Shown piece after piece: positions 43,770 to 52,072 of a stretch of DNA of 64,000 bases; position 1 is the stretch's first letter, and each line of letters begins with the position of its first letter. This DNA comes from Chitinophaga sancti (GTDB taxonomy: Bacteria > Bacteroidota > Bacteroidia > Chitinophagales > Chitinophagaceae). The notes beneath the pieces are model-generated. The model saw only the letters and a list, made by a program, of their open reading frames with translations. It did not search any database and was not told where the DNA came from. The DNA lies in NCBI RefSeq assembly GCF_034424315.1, contig NZ_CP139972.1:5952001-6016000 (forward strand), written 5' to 3'. The position numbers and the translations under genes are program-made.

Positions 43770-44363
43770 TCAACATTGTAAAAGTAAAGGATAAAGCGCC
43801 GCTCCTGCTATGAACAGGATAGTCACCTGCAAATAGTCCTGCAGGGAAATTCGTAGTTTTTTAAGAGCTGTTACCATTTGGTTCTCCACTGTTTTTACAG
43901 AGATATTCAGTGTAGTAGCAATCTCCTTGTATGATAGTTCTTCATATCGGCTAAGTATAAAAATCTCCCTGCACTTTTCGGGCAGCTTGTCTACCGCCTG
44001 CTGAATATGGCGGGTGGTCTGCTGCAGGCTCATGCCTGTGCCAGGGTTCTCCACCCGAACCGGTTCATGCTGTTCACCCAATTCCATATGTACTCCTCTT
44101 CGCTTTTGTTTATCAACATAATCCAGTGCCATATTGATCGCGGCTTTGTGCAGGTAAGCCTTAAAATAGACTTCCTGTAGTTCAGCCCGGCGATTCCAGA
44201 TCTTAATAAATACATCCTGTGCAAGGTCTTCCGCAGTGGCAGTGTCCTGAACAATGCGGTAGATCGTCTTGCAGACAAAGGGAAACCAATTCCTGAACAG
44301 TGTTTCCATGAACAACTGTTCATTTTCCCGTAATAATTTTTGCAATGCAGCATTTTCCGGCAT
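43770..44363 (-). CDS. ECF sigma factor
   Basis: A 197-residue extracytoplasmic-function sigma factor. Region 2 is the AEDLAQDVFIKIWNRR block (about 43-58), and region 4 is LPEKCREIFILSRYEELSYKEIATTLNISVKTVENQ (about 126-161). I start at ATG 44363, giving the family-typical N-terminus; the frame runs to 44453. The C-terminus adds a hydrophobic stretch (VTILFIAGAALYPLLLQC) after region 4, which is unusual for a soluble sigma factor. Its FecR partner follows directly. No TonB-dependent receptor is nearby. Confidence 0.93.
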   Translation of the reverse strand: MPENAALQKLLRENEQLFMETLFRNWFPFVCKTIYRIVQDTATAEDLAQDVFIKIWNRRAELQEVYFKAYLHKAAINMALDYVDKQKRRGVHMELGEQHEPVRVENPGTGMSLQQTTRHIQQAVDKLPEKCREIFILSRYEELSYKEIATTLNISVKTVENQMVTALKKLRISLQDYLQVTILFIAGAALYPLLLQC

Positions 44364-44516
44364 GGTACAAAAATAACCTTTGTCCGTATTCCCTTTCGTA
44401 TAGGAAGAAACAGTACTGGAAAATGTCCTGAGTACAGCTTGCATATGTGACAATTAGATTTGCTGTGATATTATAGATAACGGCTGTCACTGCTGATACC
44501 CCTATGTGGAGAGAAA

Positions 44517-44588
44517 ATAAAAAAGGGAGCGGGCGCTCCCCTAAAAAAAATGGAGCCGGCCATACTGAAGTATGGAACCGGCTTTTTG
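44517..44588 (-). terminator. Two tandem terminators on the minus strand
   Basis: Read on the minus strand, AGCCGG.TTCCATACttcaGTATGG.CCGGCT is followed by eight T, then GGGAGCGCCCGCTCCC by six T. The pair lies after the small regulatory-domain gene and before the ECF sigma gene. Confidence 0.85.
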
Positions 44589-44625
44589 ATTAACCCCTAT
44601 GAAAACCAACTATTGCTATCTTAAA

Positions 44626-44937
44626 TTATTTTTCTGCCAGTTTAATTTCGCCCAGATCGGTTGCCTTGCCATCTTCTACTCTCACATTTGCGATAGTCAC
44701 ATCCTGGAATGGACTTTTGGCAGTCACGATCACAGTATATGTGCCGGCTTTGGCCTGTTGCAATGAAAATGTTCCATCATTCACAGGAGCCTTTAAAGTA
44801 TCTGTTCCTATAATCGCCCATGCTGTTGTTGCGCCATCTGCAGGCGTTATCTTTCCTGAGATACTTCCTTCATCACTTGTCCTGAAGGCAAACGCACCTG
44901 TCACGGCTATAGCTAGGACTAACATTATCTTTTTCAT
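44626..44937 (-). CDS. Small exported carboxypeptidase-regulatory-like domain protein
   Basis: A 103-residue protein. A signal peptide (MKKIMLVLAIAVTGAFAF, cleavage near FAFRT) is followed by one Ig-like CarboxypepD_reg/CnaB-type domain with GSISGKITPADGATTAWAI and FSLQQAKAGTYTVIVTAK. I start at ATG 44937; the upstream frame to 44982 lacks family features. It ends with LGEIKLAEK. The fold is often found as an N-terminal plug or add-on of TonB receptors; here it is free-standing. Function unknown. Confidence 0.8.
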   Translation of the reverse strand: MKKIMLVLAIAVTGAFAFRTSDEGSISGKITPADGATTAWAIIGTDTLKAPVNDGTFSLQQAKAGTYTVIVTAKSPFQDVTIANVRVEDGKATDLGEIKLAEK

Positions 44938-45047
44938 GGTCGTTTCAATTAATATGGTTGTGTAAGTAAAATCAATTAGCATGCCAAGGGGAAAGGGTTC
45001 AAATGCTTTAACATTACTTTAGGTGTGGGTTACAAGAGCCCGCTATA

Positions 45048-45090
45048 AACGTTATAGATGCTGCACTTACCAATGCAGCATCATAACGTT
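45048..45090. repeat. Near-perfect inverted repeat next to the BI-1 terminator
   Basis: AACGTTATAGATGCTGCA (45048-45065) and TGCAGCATCATAACGTT (45074-45090) pair except at one bulge, around an 8-base loop. It directly adjoins the hairpin at 45095-45135 and may be a second terminator or an operator. Confidence 0.65.
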
Positions 45091-45094
45091 CCCT

Positions 45095-45135
45095 AAAAAT
45101 AAAAGCTCCTGCCGAAGGCAGGAGCTTTTATTTTT
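45095..45135 (-). terminator. Terminator of the Bax-inhibitor-1 gene
   Basis: A 19-bp perfect stem (AAAAATAAAAGCTCCTGCC and its complement) with a 3-base loop, 17 bases past the stop. Its core is the same as in the serC terminator at 28565. Confidence 0.88.
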
Positions 45136-45152
45136 GGCTTATTAAGAATAAA

Positions 45153-45893
45153 CTATCTTCTATTTAATTTTAACAGCAGTTGCAGTATCTCCAGATATAA
45201 CCATACCAATACCACCAGCAGACCAAACGCAGCATACCACTCAAAATACTTAGGCATACCCTGGGCAGTACCCTGCTCAATCATATCAAAGTTCAGGATT
45301 AGGTTCAGCGCAGCAATCGCAACTACTACCAGTGAAAAGATAATACCTACTGTGCCACCTTGGTGCAGGAAAGGAATATCAATAGAGAAAAGACGCAGTA
45401 CCAGTGCAATCAGGTAGAACACTGCAATACCTGCAGTCGCTGTATATACAATAGCACGGAACTTTGCAGTTGCACGGAGCACACCGGTTTTGTACAATAC
45501 CAGCATTGCAATGGCAGTACATAATGTCAGACCTACAGCCTGCATTACAATACCATTATAGAAATTAGCAACCAAAGCGGAGATCACACCGAGAAATAAA
45601 CCTTCTGCCAGTGCATAAGCAGGTGACAGATATGGTGCCCATTCTTTCTTAAAACTAATAATAATAGCCAGTACGAAGCCACCGATACCTCCTATAAGCA
45701 GGAATGGCATAATGTTGCCCTCTCTTGCAAGTACTCCCCAGGAGTAAACAGCCGCACAGATTACCAGGGCTAAAAGAAACGCAGTCTTATTGGCAGTACC
45801 CTTAACAGTCATTGAGTTGTCTGTAGATTTCAGGGCAGCTTCCCTAAATGTCTTCTCATTCAGGACAGGATTATTGGGTTGGAATAATGCCAT
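45153..45893 (-). CDS. Bax inhibitor-1/YccA family membrane protein
   Basis: A 246-residue integral membrane protein with about seven helices and the family order: hydrophilic N-terminus (ALFQPNNPVLNEKTF), helices from about residue 36, FLGVISALVANFYNGIVMQAVGLTL near 99-123, and the terminal helix FGLLVVLVWLYLEILQLLLKLNRR. It is the long Bacteroidota version of the BI-1/TMBIM fold, linked in other organisms to calcium leak. It is divergent from korA with a 335-base spacer. Function in this organism is unknown. Confidence 0.9.
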   Translation of the reverse strand: MALFQPNNPVLNEKTFREAALKSTDNSMTVKGTANKTAFLLALVICAAVYSWGVLAREGNIMPFLLIGGIGGFVLAIIISFKKEWAPYLSPAYALAEGLFLGVISALVANFYNGIVMQAVGLTLCTAIAMLVLYKTGVLRATAKFRAIVYTATAGIAVFYLIALVLRLFSIDIPFLHQGGTVGIIFSLVVVAIAALNLILNFDMIEQGTAQGMPKYFEWYAAFGLLVVLVWLYLEILQLLLKLNRR

Positions 45894-46049
45894 GATGTTT
45901 TAATAATTTGTCAGCTAAATTACGATTTTCACTCATAATTATCGTAAACCAAATGCGAATTCGTTGTTAAACTCCGGTAGTCACAGGTTTTCCTTTAAAC
46001 ACCCCAATAGCCACCGGGTTGAAAATTTAGCTAACCCCATGATCTATTA

Positions 46050-46076
46050 CTAAAAGTTATGGTTCATAACTTTTAG
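46050..46076. promoter_or_regulatory. 12-bp perfect inverted repeat upstream of korA
   Basis: CTAAAAGTTATG (46050-46061) and CATAACTTTTAG (46065-46076) are exact reverse complements with a 3-base spacer. It lies about 40 bases upstream of the -7 box at 46114, so it may be a repressor or activator site for korA or for the divergent BI-1 gene. Confidence 0.5.
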
Positions 46077-46113
46077 CTATGCTGGCGATCAGACAAAGTC
46101 TACTGAGTTTGTG

Positions 46114-46121
46114 TACTTTTG
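46114..46121 (+). promoter_or_regulatory. Candidate -7 element for korA
   Basis: TACTTTTG fits TAnnTTTG exactly. A matching -33 TTTG is not visible at the usual spacing, so this is a partial promoter match. It predicts a leader of about 100 bases. Confidence 0.35.
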
Positions 46122-46228
46122 TTAAAATTCAGCCATCGGAAAGTAATATGATTTAAAACAGTAAATACTACCCTCCGAATCGTTAAATTTACAGCCTGAA
46201 AAAATATCTTCGTTAAATAAGATCTTAA

Positions 46229-48076
46229 ATGTCAAATACTTCGGTTCAACAGATAGAGGATGTCGTGATCAAGTTCGCTGGGGATAGTGGTGACGGTATG
46301 CAGTTGACGGGAACTCAGTTTTCCAATAATACAGCCCTCGTGGGTAATGACCTCAGCACTTTTCCTGACTTCCCGGCCGAAATCCGTGCCCCACAGGGTA
46401 CCCTGGCCGGTGTGAGCGGATTCCAGCTCCATTTCTCCTCCAACCGTATATTTACCCCTGGTGATGCCTGTGATGTACTGGTGGCTATGAACGCAGCTGC
46501 GCTGAAAGCCAACCTCAAATCCCTTAAGAAAGGCGGTATCATCATCGCAAATACTGACGGTTTTGATTCAAAAAACCTGCGCCTGGCCAACTACCCTGAC
46601 GGTGTAAACCCACTCGAAGATGGTTCCCTGGTGAATTACCAGCTTCATACCATGGACGTGACCAAGATGACGCGTGAAGCGCTCAAGGAAAGTACCCTGG
46701 GTATGAAAGAAAAGGACAGGGCCAAGAATATGTTCGTGCTTGGATTCCTCTACTGGTTGTACGACCGTAGCCTGGAAAGCACTGAAAACTTCCTCAACGA
46801 GAAATTCGGTAAGAAACCCGAAATCTTAGATAGCAACCTGAAAGCGCTGAGAGCAGGTTATAACCTGGGCGATACCGTAGAAGCCTTTACCACCCGCTAC
46901 CGTGTGGAAAAAGCGAGAATGGAGCCCGGTACCTACCGCAGCATCACAGGTAACACTGCCCTGTCTTACGGCCTCATCGCCGCCAGTCAGAAGGCAAACC
47001 TGCCCCTGTTCCTGGGTACCTACCCAATTACACCCGCATCTGATATCCTGCATGAGCTGAGCCGTTACAAAAACTTCAATATCCGCACCTTCCAGGCTGA
47101 AGATGAAATAGCAGGTATTGCTTCCGCCATTGGTGCATCCTACGGTGGCCATATGGGGGTAACAACCACCTCTGGTCCTGGTATGGCACTGAAAGGCGAA
47201 GCCATCGGTCTGGCAGTAATGTTGGAGATCCCGCTGCTGATCATTAACGTTCAGCGTGGCGGTCCTTCCACAGGTCTGCCTACCAAAACAGAACAATCTG
47301 ACCTCTTACAGGCATATTATGGTCGTAATGGCGAATGTCCGATGCCAGTGATCTCCGCATCTACACCATCTGACTGTTTCGATGCGGCTTATGAAGCATT
47401 CCGTCTTTCCATCGCACACATGACCCCTGTGATCCTGCTGAGTGATGGTTATATCGCAAATGGTGCTGAACCATGGCGTTTCCCGAAGGCTGACGACCTT
47501 AAACCAATTCCGGTGAAGTTCAAAACTGTACTGGAAGAAGGTGAGGATACCTACCTCCCTTATCACCGTGATGAAAACCTGGTGCGCCCCTGGGCAGTGC
47601 CTGGTACCCCTGGCCTGGAACACCGTATCGGTGGCCTGGAAAAACAGAACATCACCGGTAACGTTAGCTACGATCCTGAAAACCACCAGGTAATGGTGCG
47701 CATCCGCCAGGAAAAAGTTGACAAGATCGCAGATCACATTCCTCCTCAGACAATAGAACTGGGTCCTGAAAAGGGTAAAGTACTGGTACTGGGCTGGGGT
47801 TCTACTTATGGTGCTATCAAGAGCGCTGTACTGGAACTGCTGGCAGAAGGCCACGAAGTAGCGCATGCACACATCCGCTACCTGCGTCCTTTCCCTAAGA
47901 ACCTGGGTGAGATCCTGCACAACTATGATAAAGTATTGATTCCTGAAATCAACAACGGGCAGCTCATCAAGATTATTCGTGAGCAATTCCTGATCGATGC
48001 ACAGGGTTATAATAAGATCATGGGTGTACCTATCACTAAAAGCGAACTGGTTAATAAAATCAGGGAGATGCTGTAG
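46229..48076 (+). CDS. korA: 2-oxoacid:ferredoxin oxidoreductase alpha subunit (KorA), fused gamma-alpha
   Basis: A 615-residue fusion of gamma and alpha subunits of a 2-oxoglutarate or related ferredoxin oxidoreductase. The gamma domain opens with KFAGDSGDGMQLTGTQF (about 15-31); the alpha domain begins near residue 235 with GNTALSYGLIAA, YPITPASDILHELS (about 265-278) and EDEIAGIASAIGASYGG. The alpha C-terminal domain carries VLGWGSTYGAIKSA. It needs a TPP-binding beta subunit (KorB) with the FeS cluster, normally the next gene. Here a terminator comes 33 bases after the stop and no KorB is in the window. Confidence 0.95.
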   Translation: MSNTSVQQIEDVVIKFAGDSGDGMQLTGTQFSNNTALVGNDLSTFPDFPAEIRAPQGTLAGVSGFQLHFSSNRIFTPGDACDVLVAMNAAALKANLKSLKKGGIIIANTDGFDSKNLRLANYPDGVNPLEDGSLVNYQLHTMDVTKMTREALKESTLGMKEKDRAKNMFVLGFLYWLYDRSLESTENFLNEKFGKKPEILDSNLKALRAGYNLGDTVEAFTTRYRVEKARMEPGTYRSITGNTALSYGLIAASQKANLPLFLGTYPITPASDILHELSRYKNFNIRTFQAEDEIAGIASAIGASYGGHMGVTTTSGPGMALKGEAIGLAVMLEIPLLIINVQRGGPSTGLPTKTEQSDLLQAYYGRNGECPMPVISASTPSDCFDAAYEAFRLSIAHMTPVILLSDGYIANGAEPWRFPKADDLKPIPVKFKTVLEEGEDTYLPYHRDENLVRPWAVPGTPGLEHRIGGLEKQNITGNVSYDPENHQVMVRIRQEKVDKIADHIPPQTIELGPEKGKVLVLGWGSTYGAIKSAVLELLAEGHEVAHAHIRYLRPFPKNLGEILHNYDKVLIPEINNGQLIKIIREQFLIDAQGYNKIMGVPITKSELVNKIREML

Positions 48077-48111
48077 TAATGATAATCAGCTAACTAGCAT
48101 ATTGACAAAAG

Positions 48112-48140
48112 ATCCTGTCCTCCGGGGCAGGATTTTTTTT
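48112..48140 (+). terminator. Terminator directly after korA
   Basis: ATCCTGTCC pairs with GGGCAGGAT (one G-U) and is followed by a T run of eight or more. It starts 35 bases after the korA stop, which argues against a missed korB in the same transcript. Confidence 0.85.
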
Positions 48141-48169
48141 GTATATTCATTTATCGCCAAATGCTTATT

Positions 48170-48751
48170 ATGAAAAGCCTCGTACTGTTTTTATCGCTTT
48201 CGTTCATCAGCTTAGCACTAGCCGCACAGACACATAGTTATGAAATCCGCTATGGCAGTCATGTGATCGGCAATATCACTGCTGTGCAGAAAGTAACAGG
48301 CACCGCCAGACAAATTGCCATCCAGAGTAATGTCGATATGAAACCTCTTGCCAGATTCAACCTCAATATTGATTGTGATTACGATAACAATGTACTTGTA
48401 CTTGCGAATGCAAAGCGCACCACAGGAAAGGAGGGAGACAACAAGTACAGCGTGACCAAAAGAGATGGGAAAAATTACAGCATCAACCATAATGGGGAAC
48501 GATCAGTACTGAACAACACAGATATCGTACATACCGTATCGGAATTATATTTCTTCGAACCGCATCACATCACCAGCATATTTTCAGAACTACAGGGGGC
48601 CTTCCTGCCACTCAAATCATTAGGGAATGGGTTATATGAGCTGACCCTGCCAGAGGGCAAAAAGAACGTATATAAATACGAAAAAGGTACTTTGGTGCAA
48701 GTGGAGATACCGCAGGCTTTCGGAAAAGCACTGGTGGTGAAAATAAGTTAA
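48170..48751 (+). CDS. Exported DUF6134-like protein
   Basis: A 193-residue secreted protein. The signal peptide is MKSLVLFLSLSFISLALAAQ, with a cleavage site near AAQ/THS. The mature part is beta-rich and has repeated short strand pairs (SYEIRYGSHVIGNITAVQKV; FNLNIDCDYDNNVLVLANAKRT). I start at ATG 48170; the frame opens also at 48161. This looks like the DUF6134 family of Bacteroidota secreted proteins, named from the overall pattern. It is alone in its transcript, between the korA terminator and a convergent gene. Function unknown. Confidence 0.7.
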   Translation: MKSLVLFLSLSFISLALAAQTHSYEIRYGSHVIGNITAVQKVTGTARQIAIQSNVDMKPLARFNLNIDCDYDNNVLVLANAKRTTGKEGDNKYSVTKRDGKNYSINHNGERSVLNNTDIVHTVSELYFFEPHHITSIFSELQGAFLPLKSLGNGLYELTLPEGKKNVYKYEKGTLVQVEIPQAFGKALVVKIS

Positions 48752-48793
48752 AAAAGAGCGGCAGGTCAGCACAAGCGACCCGCCGCAGAAACC

Positions 48794-49987
48794 TTAGTCT
48801 ATAACTTTTTCAATTATAGCGCCGCTCACTTTGTCTTTCAGGATCAACTTCTTCGTACCATAATGTGTCATTTCTTCTTTTACAAGATAGTATTGTGCAT
48901 CATATTCCTGCTGTGACACATCCTTCCCCACATTCTCTCGGCCTCTCCAGATCTCCAGTTTCACCGGTTCCCATTGTCTGGAATCAGCACTGCGATAGGC
49001 AGCATCCAGAATCGCATTCACCACATAGCCGTCGTAGAACGATTCCTGTGGTGCCCTGTTCTGTTCCATTGCTGCAAACATATCGGTGAACATATGGTTG
49101 TAGCCCAGGTCATTCAGTTCATCGCCCACAGGAAATAACCATCCGCTGTTGCTTTCCGCTTTTTCCGCTACATAATCAGCTCCCTTACCGGTGGTGAACA
49201 TGTCAAAACCTGTACGCAGAAAATTGTTGATCCAGATAGTGCCTTCTGTTCCCATCACTTCGTCGCGCAGGTCTAAACCACCTCTGAAAGTCCAGCTCAC
49301 TTCGAACTGACCGATGGCCCCATTTTCATATTTTACTAATCCAATGGCATGGTCTTCGGCATCGATCGGTTTTACCTGTGTATCGGCCCAGCACATCACT
49401 TCTACTGGTTTAATGTCTTTACCGATAAATGACCGGGCTATTTCCACGCAGTGGCACCCCAGGTCCAGGATACAGCCACCACCTGCCTGTTCCTTATCCC
49501 AGAACCATTCGCTGTGTGGGCCGGGATGTGTTTCTCTGGATTTGGCCCAGAGTATTTTGCCCAGTGCTCCGTTCTTCACACTATCCAGTGCTTTCAGGAA
49601 TTTGGGTGTATATACGAGATCTTCGAGGTAACCATTGAAGATGCCTGCTTTTTCTACAGCTTCCAGCATGCGTTTGGCCTCCGCTGCATTACGGCCAAGT
49701 GGCTTTGTGCAGATCACCCCTTTCTTATGTTTACAACAAAGCAATACCGCTACCTCATGGAGGTTATTGGGCAAAGAGATACATACTACATCCACATCAG
49801 GATGAGCAATGGATGCCTCTATATCCGTTGTCCAGTGAGGAACCTGGTAGTCTGCGGCGAACTTCTGTGCAGTCTCTTCCCTGCGGGAATAAATACTAAC
49901 AATCTTATCACGGCTACGCTGCCCCAGCAGGGAATCAGCATAGAATCGGCCTATAAAGCCTGAACCTAACATGGAAATACGTTGCAT
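48794..49987 (-). CDS. Gfo/Idh/MocA family oxidoreductase
   Basis: A 397-residue NAD(P)-dependent sugar dehydrogenase. The Rossmann start is ISMLGSGFIGRFYADSLL (about 4-21), with KPLGRNAAEAKRML (about 95-108) carrying the Lys-Pro signature, and LDLGCHCVEIARSFIGKD (about 173-190) with the family His. It stops 2 bases after the MFS gene starts downstream... on the minus strand it follows the transporter gene (2-base gap). The pair probably takes up and oxidises a sugar, inositol or nucleoside-type substrate. Exact substrate unknown. Confidence 0.9.
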   Translation of the reverse strand: MQRISMLGSGFIGRFYADSLLGQRSRDKIVSIYSRREETAQKFAADYQVPHWTTDIEASIAHPDVDVVCISLPNNLHEVAVLLCCKHKKGVICTKPLGRNAAEAKRMLEAVEKAGIFNGYLEDLVYTPKFLKALDSVKNGALGKILWAKSRETHPGPHSEWFWDKEQAGGGCILDLGCHCVEIARSFIGKDIKPVEVMCWADTQVKPIDAEDHAIGLVKYENGAIGQFEVSWTFRGGLDLRDEVMGTEGTIWINNFLRTGFDMFTTGKGADYVAEKAESNSGWLFPVGDELNDLGYNHMFTDMFAAMEQNRAPQESFYDGYVVNAILDAAYRSADSRQWEPVKLEIWRGRENVGKDVSQQEYDAQYYLVKEEMTHYGTKKLILKDKVSGAIIEKVID

Positions 49988-49989
49988 AC

Positions 49990-51216
49990 TTACAAAGCGG
50001 GTTTGGTTTGTTTTTCCTTAAACAATACGAGGAAGATGAAACATACTGCCAGCGCGATACCGGCAGGAATAATCCATACACGGCGCCAGGATTCTGCTAA
50101 AGGCAGATCTTTGTAATGATCAGAAATAATACCTGCTACCCAGAAGCCGATCAGCATACCTACCCCATAGGTAGCGAGTGTGATCAGCCCCTGTGCCGCA
50201 CTCTTATATTTCTCACCTGCCTGTGCATCCGTATAGATCTGACCAGACACAAAGAAGAAATCATAACAGATACCATGCAGTGCGATACCGAGGATCAGCA
50301 TGAACAGGAGACCGTTGGCATCACCATAAGCAAACAATGCATAGCGGATAGCCCATGCCAGCATACCTGCCATGATGGTTTTTTTGAAACCATATTTTCT
50401 GAAGAATACAGGAATCAGCAGGATCAGGAAAGTTTCAGAAAGCTGACCGATCGTCATCATCAGTGTCACATGCGGCATCTTCATTTCTTCGAAGAAACGG
50501 TGTGCGTTCTGATAATAGAATGCCAGTGGAATACAGATCAGAATAGAGGAGATAAAGAATACTAAGAAGTTTCCATTCTTCAGCAAGCGGATGGCGTCGA
50601 GACCTAAAATTTCACCAATACTTTCTTTCTGATTTTTGTCCTTAATAGGCGGTGTCTTTGGGAGACTAAAACTGTAAATTCCCAGGATCACAGAGGCGAT
50701 ACCAGCCATGGCAAAAGTGTTCTTCAGCATTCCTTCAGAAACGCCTTCTTTGGTATCCCAGGCAAATACAGACACCAGTACACCCGCTATAATCCAGCCG
50801 ATGGTACCAAACATGCGGATCACGGAGAATTGTTTTTCAGGATTGGTCATCTGGCGGAATGAAACGGAATTGACCAGTGCGAGCGTGGGCATGAAGAGAA
50901 CCATGTAAGCAAATACATACGGATAGAACACGCTTACATCTTCTGAACGGAACATCTGGAACATCAGGAACGCGCCTGCCAGGTGCAGTATGCCCAGGAT
51001 GCGCTCCGCATTGAAGAACTTATCGGCGATCATACCGATAATAAAAGGAGCGATAATAGCGCCGTATGACTGGGTGGAGAATACATTGGCAGTGGCGATA
51101 CCGGATGCATGAAGGTTCGCGCTTAAATAGGTTCCTAATGTAACAAACCATGCCCCCCAGATAAAGAATTCCAGGAACATCATAACGGATAGCCGGATAA
51201 CGGTGCTTACTTTCAT
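49990..51216 (-). CDS. MFS nucleoside:H+ symporter-type transporter
   Basis: A 408-residue major facilitator with 12 hydrophobic helices. The first segment MKVSTVIRLSVMMFLEFFIWGAWFVTLGTYL, the QSYGAIIAPFIIGMIADKFF loop motif and PTLALVNSVSFRQM are typical of the NupG/Nuc_H_symport family. The C-terminal half has FYYQNAHRFFEEM and GICYDFFFVSGQIYTDAQAGEKYKSAAQG. Nucleosides or related compounds are likely cargo. Upstream gene in the pair with the Gfo/Idh/MocA enzyme. Confidence 0.9.
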   Translation of the reverse strand: MKVSTVIRLSVMMFLEFFIWGAWFVTLGTYLSANLHASGIATANVFSTQSYGAIIAPFIIGMIADKFFNAERILGILHLAGAFLMFQMFRSEDVSVFYPYVFAYMVLFMPTLALVNSVSFRQMTNPEKQFSVIRMFGTIGWIIAGVLVSVFAWDTKEGVSEGMLKNTFAMAGIASVILGIYSFSLPKTPPIKDKNQKESIGEILGLDAIRLLKNGNFLVFFISSILICIPLAFYYQNAHRFFEEMKMPHVTLMMTIGQLSETFLILLIPVFFRKYGFKKTIMAGMLAWAIRYALFAYGDANGLLFMLILGIALHGICYDFFFVSGQIYTDAQAGEKYKSAAQGLITLATYGVGMLIGFWVAGIISDHYKDLPLAESWRRVWIIPAGIALAVCFIFLVLFKEKQTKPAL

Positions 51217-51294
51217 AACGATTTAATACTTAACGATGACGAGTTTTTACCCGTATAAGATAAGTAAAATATAACCGAAATTGCAATAGGCAAT

Positions 51295-51333
51295 AAAAAA
51301 CACGCTTCTACCTGCGGCGGAAGCGTGTTTTTT
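51295..51333 (-). terminator. Terminator of the nth/DUF2071 genes
   Basis: On the minus strand CACGCTTC, an 11-base loop and GAAGCGTG are followed by six T, 20 bases past the DUF2071 stop. Confidence 0.88.
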
Positions 51334-51352
51334 ACTCAGTGGCCTGCTATAA

Positions 51353-52066
51353 TTATAAAATCCTTTTTGGCAATACTGTAATTTCCGAGCCCTCTGCCAG
51401 CAATGCGGATATTGGCGGCTCACTCAGCATGGGCACAAAATCATTTCCATACAGGGCTGCGGTATCTACCTGGTAGCTATAATCAATCATACCATGTGTT
51501 TTCCACTGTGGATGGGTGACCTGGTATTCCCCGGTTTTTTCCGCACCCATATGGGTATAACCCCAGTAATGATCTGTGATAAATGCCGCTTCACTACCGG
51601 CTGTTATCGGTTGGGGTGCTACCTCTGCTTTAGCTGTAAGGTGGTTCCAGTGTGCACCTGCTTTCCATTCATAACTCACCTCCAGCGCTTCGTCAGAAGG
51701 TGACCATCTGTGCCGCATGGGGTGCGTAGCGTATTTCTCTTTATAGATTGTATTTGCAACAAAAGTGATGGCACGTTTAGGCACCAGCTCTTTAATAAAA
51801 ACAACGCCTCTTTTCCAGGTTGCCCCATCCTTATACCGCACGTAGAACCTTAAATTCACTTCCTCAAAATGCCTGTGAAAAGGGATAGAGAAGCCCATTA
51901 CCCGGGTATTCTGAAACATAAATCCCACAAGACTTACATAATGGTTATCATTCCAGGTATCCAGTTCCGTGCGATAAGGTACATACGCCTTCAGTACAGC
52001 AGGATCTGCCTGAAAATTGATCATGAGCAGGTTGCGCCATTCAGCGGCAAGAAAGGGGTTTTGCAT
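51353..52066 (-). CDS. DUF2071 family protein (YqjF-like)
   Basis: A 237-residue protein of the DUF2071 family with the typical start FLAAEWRNLLMINFQADPAVLKAYVP, WNDNHYVSLVGFMFQNTRVMGF, and HFEEVNLRFYVRYKDGATWKRGVVFIKELVPKRAITFVANTIYKEKY. No signal peptide or membrane helix. It starts 6 bases after the nth stop on the minus strand. Function is unknown in general. Confidence 0.9.
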   Translation of the reverse strand: MQNPFLAAEWRNLLMINFQADPAVLKAYVPYRTELDTWNDNHYVSLVGFMFQNTRVMGFSIPFHRHFEEVNLRFYVRYKDGATWKRGVVFIKELVPKRAITFVANTIYKEKYATHPMRHRWSPSDEALEVSYEWKAGAHWNHLTAKAEVAPQPITAGSEAAFITDHYWGYTHMGAEKTGEYQVTHPQWKTHGMIDYSYQVDTAALYGNDFVPMLSEPPISALLAEGSEITVLPKRIL

Positions 52067-52072
52067 AAGCGG

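Larger units (their letters stand above)
45894..46228. other. Divergent intergenic region with a palindrome and a -7 box
   Basis: The gap between the BI-1 gene and korA carries a 12-bp inverted repeat at 46050-46076 and TACTTTTG at 46114-46121 on the plus strand. I see no ORF or RNA gene in it. Confidence 0.7.

Noticed and set aside
27090..45050. Shared short motif AGCCCGCTATAA near 27093 and 45037
   Set aside because: A single 12-base match in two AT-rich gaps is within what chance allows; no wider similarity.
47306..47986. 226-residue minus-strand ORF opposite korA
   Set aside because: It is antisense to the conserved alpha-subunit domains.
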